This document shows positions 1 through 7,665 of a stretch of 64,000 bases of DNA, piece after piece (within the stretch, counting starts at the first letter, position 1; each line of letters opens with the position of its first letter). Position numbers and translations under genes: made by a program. Under the pieces are notes generated by a model. That model made no database searches. It was not told the DNA's origin and was given only the letters and a program-made list of their open reading frames with translations. Origin of the DNA: JANQEA01 sp964466035 (GTDB lineage Bacteria > Bipolaricaulota > Bipolaricaulia > UBA7950 > UBA9294). The stretch is from NCBI GenBank assembly GCA_964466035.1, contig CAYXLR010000002.1, positions 1-64,000 on the forward strand, read 5' to 3'.

Positions 1-117
1 ACGAGATCCGGGAGGATACCCACCCCTCGACTTGAAAATTCAAGGGGGATGTTCAGGCCTCTCCAGAGCCAAGTCTCACTTCCCGAGAGCTTCTACGCCA
101 CTGGACTCTCTGCGCGA

Positions 118-206
118 ATGGCAGCAGAGATAGGGTGTGTGTTGTCCCCCGATTCTCACCGTTGACAGGCCGCGGTTTTAGAGATGTCCCCGGAATCCCC
201 GCTCCC
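118..206 (+). repeat. Degenerate two-module repeat, copy 1
   Basis: Two modules lie side by side. The first (about 118-160) runs from ATGGCAGCAGAGATAGG to a TTGTCCCCCGATTC core. The second (about 161-206) starts GTTGACA and contains AGAGATGTCCCCGGAA. Both modules recur near 1237-1328 in the opposite order. No open frame or transposase accompanies them. The TGTCCCC(C/G)GA core resembles sequence left by small dispersed or REP-type elements, but that identification is inference. Confidence 0.5.
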
Positions 207-237
207 CTCCCGCCGGGACTCCCCTGACCTCCGAGCT

Positions 238-906
238 TCACACCGGCGGGGTCATCCGAGGGCAGTGGGTTACGTGGAACTCCTCGGTTTCGCCGGAGCA
301 AACGCTTGTGACGCCGATGCGTAGCATCAGCGACTCCGCCTGCTGGGGGAGGCAGTCGCCACGAGGGGGAAGCGGCACGGGGCCGTATACATTGCCGGAG
401 TGCAGCCCCTCGTAGCGAGTGCCTTCGACGAACGGCTGAATGTTGAGTGCGGAGACAGGCAATGCCTGTCGTGCTGCATACACATCTAGGACCAGTCTGA
501 GGTTCGGGTGGTAGTCGACCGACAATGCAAACAGCACCGCGCCTTCTCGCCATGTGCCCACTGGCTCTCGGTAGCAGTCCACGGGTCGGCTGACAAAGGA
601 GAATAGGTGGGCAAGCGCTCCCTCGAACGCCGGCGGTCCTAGAAACAAGTGATCTGCCCCCTTCGTGAAGTGGACACAGCAGTCGGGAGGAATCGAGCAG
701 TGCTGGTATCGGTTTAGCGCTATGGAATTGCCATCTCTACTGACAAGTCGAGGCCCGCTGGCGCCTGCAGCGCGCATCGAGATGAGGGGCCAGCGAGAGA
801 GGGATCTAATCTCCAGGACCAGCCGGCACGCTCCCGTCGCGTCCGGAAGGAGAAATACCAGCGTCCCATGTCGCCTTGGCCTGTGGGGCTGAGTTATGCC
901 CGCCAT
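238..906 (-). CDS. Hypothetical protein, 222 aa, unrecognised
   Basis: An open frame of 222 codons on the minus strand starts at an ATG with no clear ribosome-binding site. The product has no signal peptide or obvious membrane segment and no family I recognise. The amino-acid mix in its middle and C-terminal part (for example VLDVYAARQALPVSALNIQPF) looks protein-like rather than like an out-of-frame shadow, and no better ORF competes in this stretch. It is flanked on both sides by the degenerate TGTCCCC repeats, so it may be a cargo or remnant gene of a small element. It could also be a chance ORF. The start codon is uncertain. Confidence 0.42.
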   Translation of the reverse strand: MAGITQPHRPRRHGTLVFLLPDATGACRLVLEIRSLSRWPLISMRAAGASGPRLVSRDGNSIALNRYQHCSIPPDCCVHFTKGADHLFLGPPAFEGALAHLFSFVSRPVDCYREPVGTWREGAVLFALSVDYHPNLRLVLDVYAARQALPVSALNIQPFVEGTRYEGLHSGNVYGPVPLPPRGDCLPQQAESLMLRIGVTSVCSGETEEFHVTHCPRMTPPV

Positions 907-1665
907 TAGTATAGTTGCCTTTTCACTGCTCCGTGCGAGTGGTGCCCAGGTACTGGGCCAAACCTACCCAGCGAGATTAGGGGATGCAAACCACAACTTG
1001 GCGTGGAGATTGGGTGTATGTCCCCAGAACTCCCGCTTGGAGACGAGTCGTTCGTTGACTATATCGAATGGCTGCTTGGTCGTGGACTCAAGTAACAAAG
1101 TCCCGGTTCTCGACGAAGGAGTTAGGATATGTGGCCCCGATTCCCCACCTATTGCTGCATGGACAGCGAAGAGATGACTCCGACTCACCGGCGATGGGCC
1201 GACGTAGACTCAACACGGGAGGTGCAGCGAGTACAAGTCGTTGACAAACCGCGCGCTTTCAGAGATGTCCCCCGAACTGCGCTCGCGATGGGCAGCGAAA
1301 TGAGGTATGTGTCCCCCGATTCCCCCAAGATACTGGCACTTCGATCCAAGGGACGATAGCCGCATGTACCAGCGGTGGCACTCATACAGCCTGCGGGGAC
1401 TGGCATCAGCGTACTTCGCCCACAACGTTATCGATGCTGTCAGTCCCTACTCCGTTGTGAGCAACAGCGATGTTTGGTACCCGTCTCATGGGAAGGAACC
1501 ATTCTGCGATGGCGTAGCGGCCTCATCGTGGATGGAGGCCGAGTAGATCGTCCAGCGAGATCAGTAGGGTTTGGCGCAGAGTTGCGTGGTGTGTCCCAAG
1601 TACGGGCAGGAAACAGCCCAGAAGATCCGGGAGGCACACAGATCTCAAGTGGGGAGGGCAGCCAA
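907..1665. other. Intergenic stretch without a convincing gene
   Basis: Short frames exist on both strands but none has a ribosome-binding site plus a sensible composition. The stretch carries several copies of the TGTCCCC-type core (near 1019, 1133 as TGGCCCC, 1266 and 1311) and repeated ACAGCGAAGAGATGA / GCAGCGAAATGAG strings, so it looks like decayed repetitive DNA. Confidence 0.5.
1237..1328 (+). repeat. Degenerate two-module repeat, copy 2
   Basis: The GTTGACA...AGAGATGTCCCCCGAA module (about 1238-1282) is followed by the ATGGGCAGCGAAATGAGG...GTCCCCCGATTCC module (about 1287-1328). This is the reverse order of copy 1 at 118-206, as expected if both are pieces of a longer alternating array. 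Confidence 0.5.
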
Positions 1666-1977
1666 ATGACGAGTTGGGACTTGTTTGACACGGTTGAGTG
1701 GTTGCTGAGGGAATGCCGGGATCAAGGCGCGATTGGGCCGGACGCGGAGCCAGTCATGATCTCACTGACCGGTGAGGGTTCGAGTGACTGTCCACCGGGT
1801 GAGGCTGTGAAGGAAGCCATCGACTTCTGTCGGAAGCAAGCTTTCGAGTTCTTTCCAGACGGATGGGTGCGTCTGCGCGCTGGCAGTAGTCTGGAGTCGG
1901 ACGATGGGGTTGCTGTGTATGCCACGAAGCAGGGGATTCGTGCGTTGGAGAGTCGCTTGAAGGCCAGGAACGCGTAG
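1666..1977 (+). CDS. Hypothetical small acidic protein, 103 aa
   Basis: The ATG at 1666 sits behind GGGGAGGG (1651-1657), a good ribosome-binding site, which argues against the longer frame that opens upstream. The product begins MTSWDLFDTVEWLL and is probably cytoplasmic, with no signal peptide or membrane helix. It contains a pattern (EAVKEAIDFCRKQAFEFFPDG) that could be a helical segment. I do not recognise a family. The stop at 1975-1977 is immediately followed by the TTG start of the membrane-protein gene at 1979, so the two are probably co-transcribed and translationally coupled. Confidence 0.55.
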   Translation: MTSWDLFDTVEWLLRECRDQGAIGPDAEPVMISLTGEGSSDCPPGEAVKEAIDFCRKQAFEFFPDGWVRLRAGSSLESDDGVAVYATKQGIRALESRLKARNA

Positions 1978-1978
1978 G

Positions 1979-2824
1979 TTGACAGAAGCTCTCAGCACTC
2001 GGGAGATAGCGACCGGGGCGTGGATCCTCGTCGGACTAGCGTTCGCCCTTTCGGTCAAAGGCATTCGCGACTCGCTGTGCGGGCTCTTGAGGGCGTTCCT
2101 TGTAAGCAAGATCCTCGCATTCACCGGCGTGATGCTTCTGTACAGCGCAGCAGTGGTAGGCATTCTTGCCGCTGTGGGCTTCTGGGAAGCCACACTTCTC
2201 AAGGACACGATCTTCTGGTTCGTCTTCTCCGGATTCGCTCTTGCATTCAGGGTAGCCGTGGCCACAGACACTGGATTGGCGCTGAGCAAGGCCCTCAGGG
2301 ACGCTCTTCGAGTCGTTGTCGTGCTCGAGTTCCTAACGAACGCGTATACGCTCTCGCTGGTAGGTGAACTTCTTCTGGTTCCTGGGCTTGTGTTTCTTGG
2401 GCTACTTGATGCGGTTGCGCGAATGGATCAGAAGCATGCGAGAGTCGCCCGTCTCACTGGGACGCTCTTGGCCGCAGCTGGGTTCGCCATTGTGGGCTAC
2501 GCGATCTCCAGTGCGCTGAGTGATGGGAGTCATCTCTGGACCGTTGCTTCGCTCAAGCTTCTGTTGATTGCGCCGGTGCTCTCCATCTGCTTCGTTCCCT
2601 ACCTGTACCTTGTTGTGCTCTTCATGGTGCGCGATCGGCTCTACTGCCTCTTACTGCCGGCGCTTGATGCCAGGAGCGATGTAGCTCGGTACGCGAGGCG
2701 CCGAATTCGTTACTTCACTGGTCTGGACCTTCGTAGAGCTCGCCGCCTTCTCGAAGACAAGAGACGGGATCTGATGTTGGTTCGGAGTCGTCAGGATATC
2801 GACAGGCTGTTTGGCGGGGAGTGA
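1979..2824 (+). CDS. Hypothetical multi-pass membrane protein, 281 aa
   Basis: The frame opens with TTG one base after the stop of the preceding small gene. No in-frame ATG lies nearby, so coupled re-initiation is the likely start mode. The product has about six hydrophobic segments (for example WILVGLAFALSV, ILAFTGVMLLYSAAVVGILAAV, LLLVPGLVFLGLLDAV and LLLIAPVLSICFVPYLYLVVLF). A basic C-terminal tail of about 60 residues is rich in Arg (RYARRRIRYF...RRARRLLEDKRRD) and should lie in the cytoplasm. The family is not recognised. It may work with the 103-residue protein encoded just upstream, but that rests on adjacency alone. Confidence 0.6.
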   Translation: MTEALSTREIATGAWILVGLAFALSVKGIRDSLCGLLRAFLVSKILAFTGVMLLYSAAVVGILAAVGFWEATLLKDTIFWFVFSGFALAFRVAVATDTGLALSKALRDALRVVVVLEFLTNAYTLSLVGELLLVPGLVFLGLLDAVARMDQKHARVARLTGTLLAAAGFAIVGYAISSALSDGSHLWTVASLKLLLIAPVLSICFVPYLYLVVLFMVRDRLYCLLLPALDARSDVARYARRRIRYFTGLDLRRARRLLEDKRRDLMLVRSRQDIDRLFGGE

Positions 2825-2889
2825 GTGGGAAGGAGTGCACACGCCTCGCGGCGCTCCCTCTAGCGGTAGTGACGGTGATGATTCTGCCT

Positions 2890-2946
2890 GCTCTGCCATG
2901 TTCTTGTACGTCTCGTACCTCTCCTGCGCTCCGCGATACTCCGGGA
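2890..2946 (-). pseudogene. Remnant of a pyruvate:ferredoxin oxidoreductase C-terminus (short copy)
   Basis: Read on the minus strand this segment encodes FPEYRGAQERYETYKNMAEQ. It lines up with the end of the intact oxidoreductase (DEYRERYEDYKRLAGG) apart from a three-codon insertion, and the DNA matches similarly. No stop codon or upstream part of the gene remains in frame. This is the shortest of two decayed tails next to the intact gene at 4098-7518. Because the match is only about 20 residues the assignment is tentative. Confidence 0.45.
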
Positions 2947-2970
2947 ACTCACGCTTCGGGCGTGAGTTCC
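2944..2970. repeat. Perfect 11-bp hairpin with TTCGG loop
   Basis: GGAACTCACGC (2944-2954) and GCGTGAGTTCC (2960-2970) are perfect inverted repeats around TTCGG. The outer GGAACTCAC/GTGAGTTCC arms reappear, shortened, in the hairpin at 3240-3260 inside the larger oxidoreductase remnant, so this may be a small palindromic repeat element. Confidence 0.65.
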
Positions 2971-2973
2971 TCA

Positions 2974-3011
2974 AGAGAAACGAGACCACCGACCGGTGGC
3001 CTCGTTTCTCT
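2974..3011. terminator. Strong long hairpin, bidirectional terminator candidate
   Basis: AGAGAAACGAG (2974-2984) pairs perfectly with CTCGTTTCTCT (3001-3011). The enclosed CCACCG/CGGTGG adds six more pairs. It lies just after the membrane-protein gene on the plus strand and at the boundary of two oxidoreductase remnants. There is no long T run on either side, so termination strength is uncertain. Confidence 0.55.
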
Positions 3012-3037
3012 GTCTCCAGCTGAATGACTGTCAGCCG

Positions 3038-3311
3038 CTACCCGGCTTTGGCCATTCTCTCGTAGAGCTCATACCGCTCGCTGTATTCGCTCTCCAAGGT
3101 CGCGTGTAGCTTCTTGGCCTCCTCCAGGAAGCTTTTATGCAAACTGGAATACCGCACTTCGCCCATGAGGAAGTCCTGGAAGTCGCCGGTGGGGTCCGCC
3201 TCCAAATAGACCAAGAGAATGCCGCTGGCATTCTCTCAAGGTACTCACGAAGTGAGTTCCCTATCGAGATCTGGAAGGGGTTCTTCCCCCCGGCGGCGAG
3301 GCACGGGTCTT
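3038..3311 (-). pseudogene. Decayed C-terminal fragment of a second pyruvate:ferredoxin oxidoreductase gene
   Basis: The minus strand encodes DFQDFLMGEVRYSSLHKSF, then a run ending ERYELYERMAKAG and a TAG stop at 3038-3040. The intact enzyme nearby ends with DFQEFLMGEVRYSSLHQTF and ERYEDYKRLAGGE, so homology is certain by eye. Upstream of this the copy is disrupted: DNA matching the intact gene resumes only at about 3268-3311 (GATCTGGAAGGGGTTCTTC and GGCGGCGAGGC), after an insertion holding two hairpins. Nothing upstream of 3311 resembles the gene. It is a leftover 3' end, probably from duplication or recombination with the gene at 4098. Confidence 0.8.
3214..3257. repeat. Two adjacent hairpins inserted in the oxidoreductase remnant
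   Basis: AGAGAATGCC-gct-GGCATTCTCT (3214-3236) is a perfect 10-bp stem. ACTCAC-gaa-GTGAGT (3243-3257) follows it. Neither is present at the equivalent place in the intact gene, so they lie within inserted DNA. The second shares its arm sequence with the hairpin at 2944-2970. Confidence 0.6.
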
Positions 3312-3410
3312 GGGAAAGCAGAAGCCCACACTGAAGCTTCTGCCAACGTATTGCTTTTGGAGCAGTGCGCGAGCGGCGTCAGTACCCGGCCTCGGTGTCC
3401 TTTTGACCTC

Positions 3411-3439
3411 TTGTTGCCATGGTGCACGGGGAGTATGCT
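3411..3439 (+). promoter_or_regulatory. Promoter of the toxin-antitoxin pair
   Basis: TTGTTG (3411-3416) and TATGCT (3434-3439) are separated by 17 bases. The antitoxin ATG follows only six bases after the -10 box, so transcription should begin at or next to the start codon (leaderless mRNA). No ribosome-binding site is needed or seen. Confidence 0.6.
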
Positions 3440-3445
3440 GGTCTC

Positions 3446-3670
3446 ATGGATTACTCGAAGATCATCACGATCGAGCCGGGAAAGCGGAGTGGCAAGCCGT
3501 GCATCCGTGGCATGCGGATCACGGTCTCCGATGTCCTTGAATACCTTGCCTCGGGCATGTCCGAGGAGAAGATCCTGAGTGACTTCCCGGAGCTGACGGG
3601 CGAGGACATCCGGGCGTGCCTCGCGTTTGCGGCCGATCGCGAGAAGCGGTTGACCGGATCCGTCGTATGA
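3446..3670 (+). CDS. DUF433 family antitoxin-like protein
   Basis: This 74-residue protein begins MDYSKIITIEPGKRSGKPCIRG. The core GKPCIRGMRITVSDVLEYL is typical of DUF433 proteins, which have a helix-turn-helix fold and are usually the antitoxin partner of a PIN-like DUF5615 toxin. The segment EEKILSDFPELTGEDIRACLAFA continues the family pattern to near the C-terminus. The start at 3446 is chosen because the MDYSKI opening is conserved in the family and sits six bases after a good -10 box. The stop codon overlaps the ATG of the toxin gene by four bases (ATGA), so the pair is translationally coupled. The antitoxin probably binds its own promoter and neutralises the partner. Confidence 0.85.
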   Translation: MDYSKIITIEPGKRSGKPCIRGMRITVSDVLEYLASGMSEEKILSDFPELTGEDIRACLAFAADREKRLTGSVV

Positions 3671-3999
3671 AGCTGCTGTTCGATCAGAACCTGTCATTCA
3701 AGCTCGTCGAGCTGGTCTCTGCTGCCTTCCCAGATTCGAAGCACGTGCGCGACTTTGAGTTAGTTCGTGAGTCGGACGATGTAGTCTGGGCCTTCGCGGC
3801 AAAGGGAGACTATGCGATCGTCTCCAAGGATTCCGACTTCGTCCACCGCGCGCTCCTCCTTGGGCATCCTCCGAAGTTGGTCTACGTGAGAGCTGGCAAT
3901 ACCTCGACAGAACGGATCGGGAGACTGCTGCTTGACTCGCAAGACGCGATCAAGGACTTCCTGAGCGATCCTGTTGAATCGGTACTCACACTTGAATAG
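3667..3999 (+). CDS. DUF5615 PIN-like toxin
   Basis: This 110-residue protein starts MKLLFDQNLSFKLVELV. The early Asp-Gln-Asn motif (D6, Q7, N8) and the later SKDSDF motif near residue 58 are the acidic signatures of the DUF5615/PIN-like ribonuclease fold. Proteins of this family are toxins of DUF433 modules and are expected to cleave RNA, though the substrate is unknown. The ATGA overlap with the antitoxin gene and their adjacency to decayed oxidoreductase fragments suggest a small mobile or stabilising module inserted beside the enzyme gene. No third gene accompanies the pair. Confidence 0.82.
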   Translation: MKLLFDQNLSFKLVELVSAAFPDSKHVRDFELVRESDDVVWAFAAKGDYAIVSKDSDFVHRALLLGHPPKLVYVRAGNTSTERIGRLLLDSQDAIKDFLSDPVESVLTLE

Positions 4000-4030
4000 A
4001 TCGTTGACTTGGCGTGACTAGGGCAAGAGA

Positions 4031-4058
4031 AAGGGAACGCCGCTTCTGGCGCTCCCTT
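4031..4058. terminator. Hairpin terminator between convergent genes
   Basis: AAGGGAACGCC (4031-4041) pairs with GGCGCTCCCTT (4048-4058) with one mismatch. On the minus strand the stem is followed by TTCTCTT, so it suits the oxidoreductase gene, and it can also stop transcripts from the toxin gene ending at 3999. Confidence 0.65.
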
Positions 4059-4097
4059 CATCTGGTTTGATGGGCTATTGCTGTCGTGATGTTTGTG

Positions 4098-7000
4098 TTA
4101 TTCCCCTCCGGCAAGCCGCTTGTAGTCCTCGTACCTTTCTCGATACTCGTCCTCCAAACGCTTGTGGAGCTTCTCCGCTTCCTCAGGGAAGGTCTGATGC
4201 AGACTGGAGTACCGAACCTCGCCCATGAGGAACTCCTGGAAGTCGCCTGAAGGCTCCTTCATGTCAAGCTGGAAGGGGTTCTTGTTCTCGGCGGCGAGGC
4301 GCGGGTCGTACCGGTACAGCGGCCAGTAGCCGGCCTCGACGGCGAGCTTCTCCTCTTCCTGGGACTTGCCCATGCCTTTCTTGAGCCCCTGGTTGATGCA
4401 CGGGGCATAGGCGATGATCACCGACGGCCCGGGGTACGACTCGGCTTCGAGGAACGCCTTCAGACACTGGTTCTTGTTTGCGCCCATCGCGACCGAGGCG
4501 ACGTAGACGTAGCCGTAGGTCATCAGCATCCGGCCGAGGTCCTTCTTCTTCGTCTTCTTGCCGGAGGCGGCGAACTTGGCGACCGAGCCGGTCGGCGTCG
4601 CCTTCGACGACTGCCCGCCGGTGTTCGAGTACACCTCGGTGTCGAGAACGAGGACGTTGATGTCCTTGTTCATCGCGACGACGTGGTCGAGGCCGCCGTA
4701 GCCGATGTCGTACGCCCAGCCGTCGCCGCCGATCGCCCACACGGACTTCTTCGTGAAAAGATCCCTAGCGCTCAGTATCTCACGATACTTCGCTTGGGAT
4801 CGCGCGTCGTCTTCGCCGACGCGTGAGAGAAGCTGGGCCATTCGGTCCCCAGCTTCTCTTGATCCGTCTGCGTTGTCCCGGTTCTCCAGCCAATCAAGCA
4901 TCGCCTGCTTGAGCTCGCCGGATGCTTCGGCGGCGGCTTCCTCGACGAGGCGGGCCAGCCGGTCGCGCCGCGCGTTCAATCCGAGGACCATCCCGAAGCC
5001 GTATTCGGCGTTGTCCTCGAACAGCGAGTTCGCCCACGTCGGCCCGTGCCCCTTCTCGTTGACGGTGTACGGGACGGCCGGAGCGGATCCGCCGTAGATC
5101 GACGAGCAGCCGGTCGCGTTGGCGATCATCATCCGGTCGCCGGCGATCTGGGTCGCCAGCTTGACGTATGGCGTCTCGCCGCAGCCTGGGCAGGCGCCGG
5201 AGTACTCGAACAGCGGCTGGCGGAACTGCGAGCCCTTGACGGTCTTCCAGTTCATGACGTCGTCGCGGACCGGCAACGTCAGCGCGTAGTCGTACAGCGG
5301 CTGCTGGTCGAGTTGGCCCTCGAGCGGCTTCATGACGAGCGCCTTCTCGCCGCCCTTGCCGGGGCAGACGTCGACGCAGTTGCCGCAGCCGACGCAGTCC
5401 ATCGAGTCGATCTGGATGCGGAAGCCGTACGCCTCCATCCCCTTGCCCATCGCCTGGATCGTGTCAAACCCAGCCGGCGCGCCGTCCGCTTCCTCATCGG
5501 TGACGAGGAACGGCCGAATGGTGGCGTGCGGGCAGACGAACGCGCACTGGTTGCACTGGATGCAGTTCTCGGGGATCCACTCGGGGACGCTGATCGCGAC
5601 GCCGCGCTTCTCGTACCGGGTCGTCGCCACCGGGAACGAGCCGTCCGGGCCGGTCCACTCGTAGCTCCCGTCGAGCTCGGCGCCGAACGCGCTGACCGGC
5701 AGGCCGTCGCCGTCCTGCAGCACCATCGGGCGCATGACTTCGAGCACCCACTTCGGCATCGCCGGCTTGCCTGGCTCGCCGGTTGCCTTCGCCCATTTCT
5801 CCGGCACGTCGACCTTGACCAAGTTGTCGGGATCGAGCGCCGCGTCGACCCCGGCGTAGTTCATCTGGACGACCTTCTCGCCCTTCCGGCCGTATGCCTT
5901 CTGGATCGCGTCCTTCAGGTACTTCACCGCATCGTCGAGCGGGAGCACCTCGGACAGCTTGAAGAAGACGGTCTGCATGATCATGTTGATCCGGCCGCCC
6001 AGCCCGACCTGGCGCGCGATCTCCACTGCGTCGATCGTGTAGAACTTCAGCTTCTTCTCGGCGATCGTCCGCTTGAGCGACGCCGGCAGGTGCTCGTTCA
6101 AGCCGTCGAGGTCCCACGGGCAGTTGAGGACGAACGTGCCACCGTCCTTGATCCCGGCGAGCAGGTCGTACTTGTCGACGTACGCCGGGTTGTGGCAGGC
6201 GACGTAGTCGGCGGTCTTGACGAGGTACGACGACTGGATCGGCTTCGGCCCGAACCGCAGGTGCGAGACGGTGATCCCGCCCGACTTCTTGGCGTCGTAG
6301 GCGAAGTACCCCTGCGCATACAGGTCGGTGTTGTCGCCGACGATCTTGATCGCGCTCTTGTTGGCGCCGACCGTCCCGTCCGAGCCGAGGCCCCAGAACA
6401 TGCACTGGATCGTCCCCTCGGGGCTGGCGTCGAACTCGGCGGGCATCGGAAGCGACGTGTTCGTCACGTCGTCCTCGATCCCGACGGTGAATCCGTTCTT
6501 CGGCTGATCTAGAGCGAGGTTGTCGAACACCGCCTTGACCATCGCCGGGGTGAAGTCCTTCGAGCCGAGGCCGTAGCGNNNNNNNNNNNNNNNNNNNNNN
6601 NNNNNNNNNNNNNNNNNNNNNNNNNNNNNNNNNNNNNNNNNNNNNNNNNNNNNNNNNNNNNNNNNNNNNNNNNNNNNNGGCCATCGCGACGACGACGCGC
6701 TCGGCGTCCGGCGCGCCGACGTAATCGAACAGGTGGTATTCCCGCCCGACGAGCTTCGAGACCTGGTTCATCGTCTCGGCGACGATCCGGGGGGTCGCCA
6801 GGTAGTACTTGTTCGCCGCCTCCTTGTTCTGGAAGTAGATGTCGGGGTTCTGGGCGGTGCCGCGCAGGTGCGGGTGCTCGGGGTTCATCGCCCGGCGCCG
6901 GAACGCGTCGACCGCGTCCCACGGCATGATCTTCGCCATCTCCTCGTACGGGACGACGTCGACCTTGGAGATCTCGTGCGAGGTGCGGAACCCGTCGAAG

Positions 7001-7518
7001 AACGCGACGAACGGGACGTTCGACTTGAGCGCCGAGATGTGCGCGACCATCCCGAGGTCGATGACCTCCTGGACCGACGCCGACGCGAGGAGGGCGAAGC
7101 CGGTCTGACGAGTCGCCATGACGTCGGAGTGATCGCCGAAGATCGACAGCGCGTGACCGGCGAGGGCCCGGGCCGAGACGTGGAAGACGCCGGGCAACAG
7201 CTCCCCGGAGATCTTGTACATGTTCGGGATCATCAGCAAGAGCCCCTGCGACGCGGTGAACGTCGTCGTCAGCGCCCCGGCGACGAGCGATCCGTGCACC
7301 GCGCCGGCGGCACCGGCCTCCGACTGCATCTCGGTGACCTGGAGCGTCTGGCCGAACAGGTTCTTCCTTCCGTGGGCCGCCCAGGCGTCGGCGACCTCGC
7401 CCATCGACGAGCTCGGCGTGATGGGATAGATGGCCGCGACGTCGCTGAACGCGTAGGCGACGTGGGCCGCGGCCGTGTTCCCATCGATCGACATCATCCG
7501 CTGAGCCTTCTCTGACAT
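4098..7518 (-). CDS. nifJ: Pyruvate:ferredoxin (flavodoxin) oxidoreductase, single-chain, interrupted by assembly gap
   Basis: The enzyme oxidises pyruvate with CoA to acetyl-CoA and CO2 and passes electrons to ferredoxin or flavodoxin. The start at ATG 7518 follows GGAGGGAGCGGC; a longer ATG at 7542 would swallow that site. The N-terminal 280 residues carry the pyrimidine-binding domain (YPITPSSSMGE, TEMQSEAGAAGA). After the gap come RYGLGSKDFTPAMVKAVFD, a ferredoxin-like domain with two CxxCxxCxxxCP clusters (CIQCNQCAFVCP and CVGCGNCVDVCP), a third-cluster Cys motif CPGCGETPY, and a TPP site with GDGWAYDIGYGG and NTGGQSSKATPTG. The two halves are in different frames only because the 100-N run is arbitrary. 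Together they give about 1106 residues, against about 1180 for the family. It is probably the main source of acetyl-CoA and reduced ferredoxin. Confidence 0.95.
6579..6678. other. Assembly gap (100 N) inside the oxidoreductase gene
   Basis: Exactly 100 undetermined bases are present, a conventional filler. Judged from the usual family length, roughly 80 residues (about 240-255 bases) are missing, so the true gap is probably larger than drawn and all coordinates beyond it are nominal. Confidence 0.95.
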
Positions 7519-7580
7519 GCCGCTCCCTCCTCGGTGGTGCAACGCGAAAGACGTGATGGTTTCCGTTTTCGTTCGGCGCG

Positions 7581-7609
7581 ATTGTATCGATCGGCCGGTG
7601 GGCTCACAA
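7581..7609 (-). promoter_or_regulatory. Promoter of the pyruvate:ferredoxin oxidoreductase gene
   Basis: On the minus strand TTGTGA (7604-7609) and TACAAT (7581-7586) are spaced by 17 bases. Transcription would begin near 7574, giving a leader of about 56 bases that ends in a GGAGGG ribosome-binding site. Confidence 0.65.
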
Positions 7610-7624
7610 CGCGACGACGAGGGA

Positions 7625-7653
7625 TTGGAGCGCGCGGGATAGCCTAGTACACT
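7625..7653 (+). promoter_or_regulatory. Promoter of the MFS transporter gene
   Basis: TTGGAG (7625-7630) and TACACT (7648-7653) are spaced by 17 bases. The ATG lies at 7666, so the untranslated leader would be only about six bases with no ribosome-binding site. Confidence 0.55.
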
Positions 7654-7665
7654 CTAGCCTTAACC

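Noticed and set aside
1375..1665. N-terminal extension of the 103-residue protein
   Set aside because: The upstream part has random composition, while a good ribosome-binding site lies before ATG 1666.
5046..6512. 488-codon plus-strand frame inside the oxidoreductase gene
   Set aside because: It is antisense to a gene with complete cofactor motifs. Its composition is typical of an antisense frame in GC-rich DNA.
7519..7542. Earlier ATG (7542) for the oxidoreductase
   Set aside because: It would place the ribosome-binding site inside the coding region and adds residues (MHHRGGSG) not found in the family.
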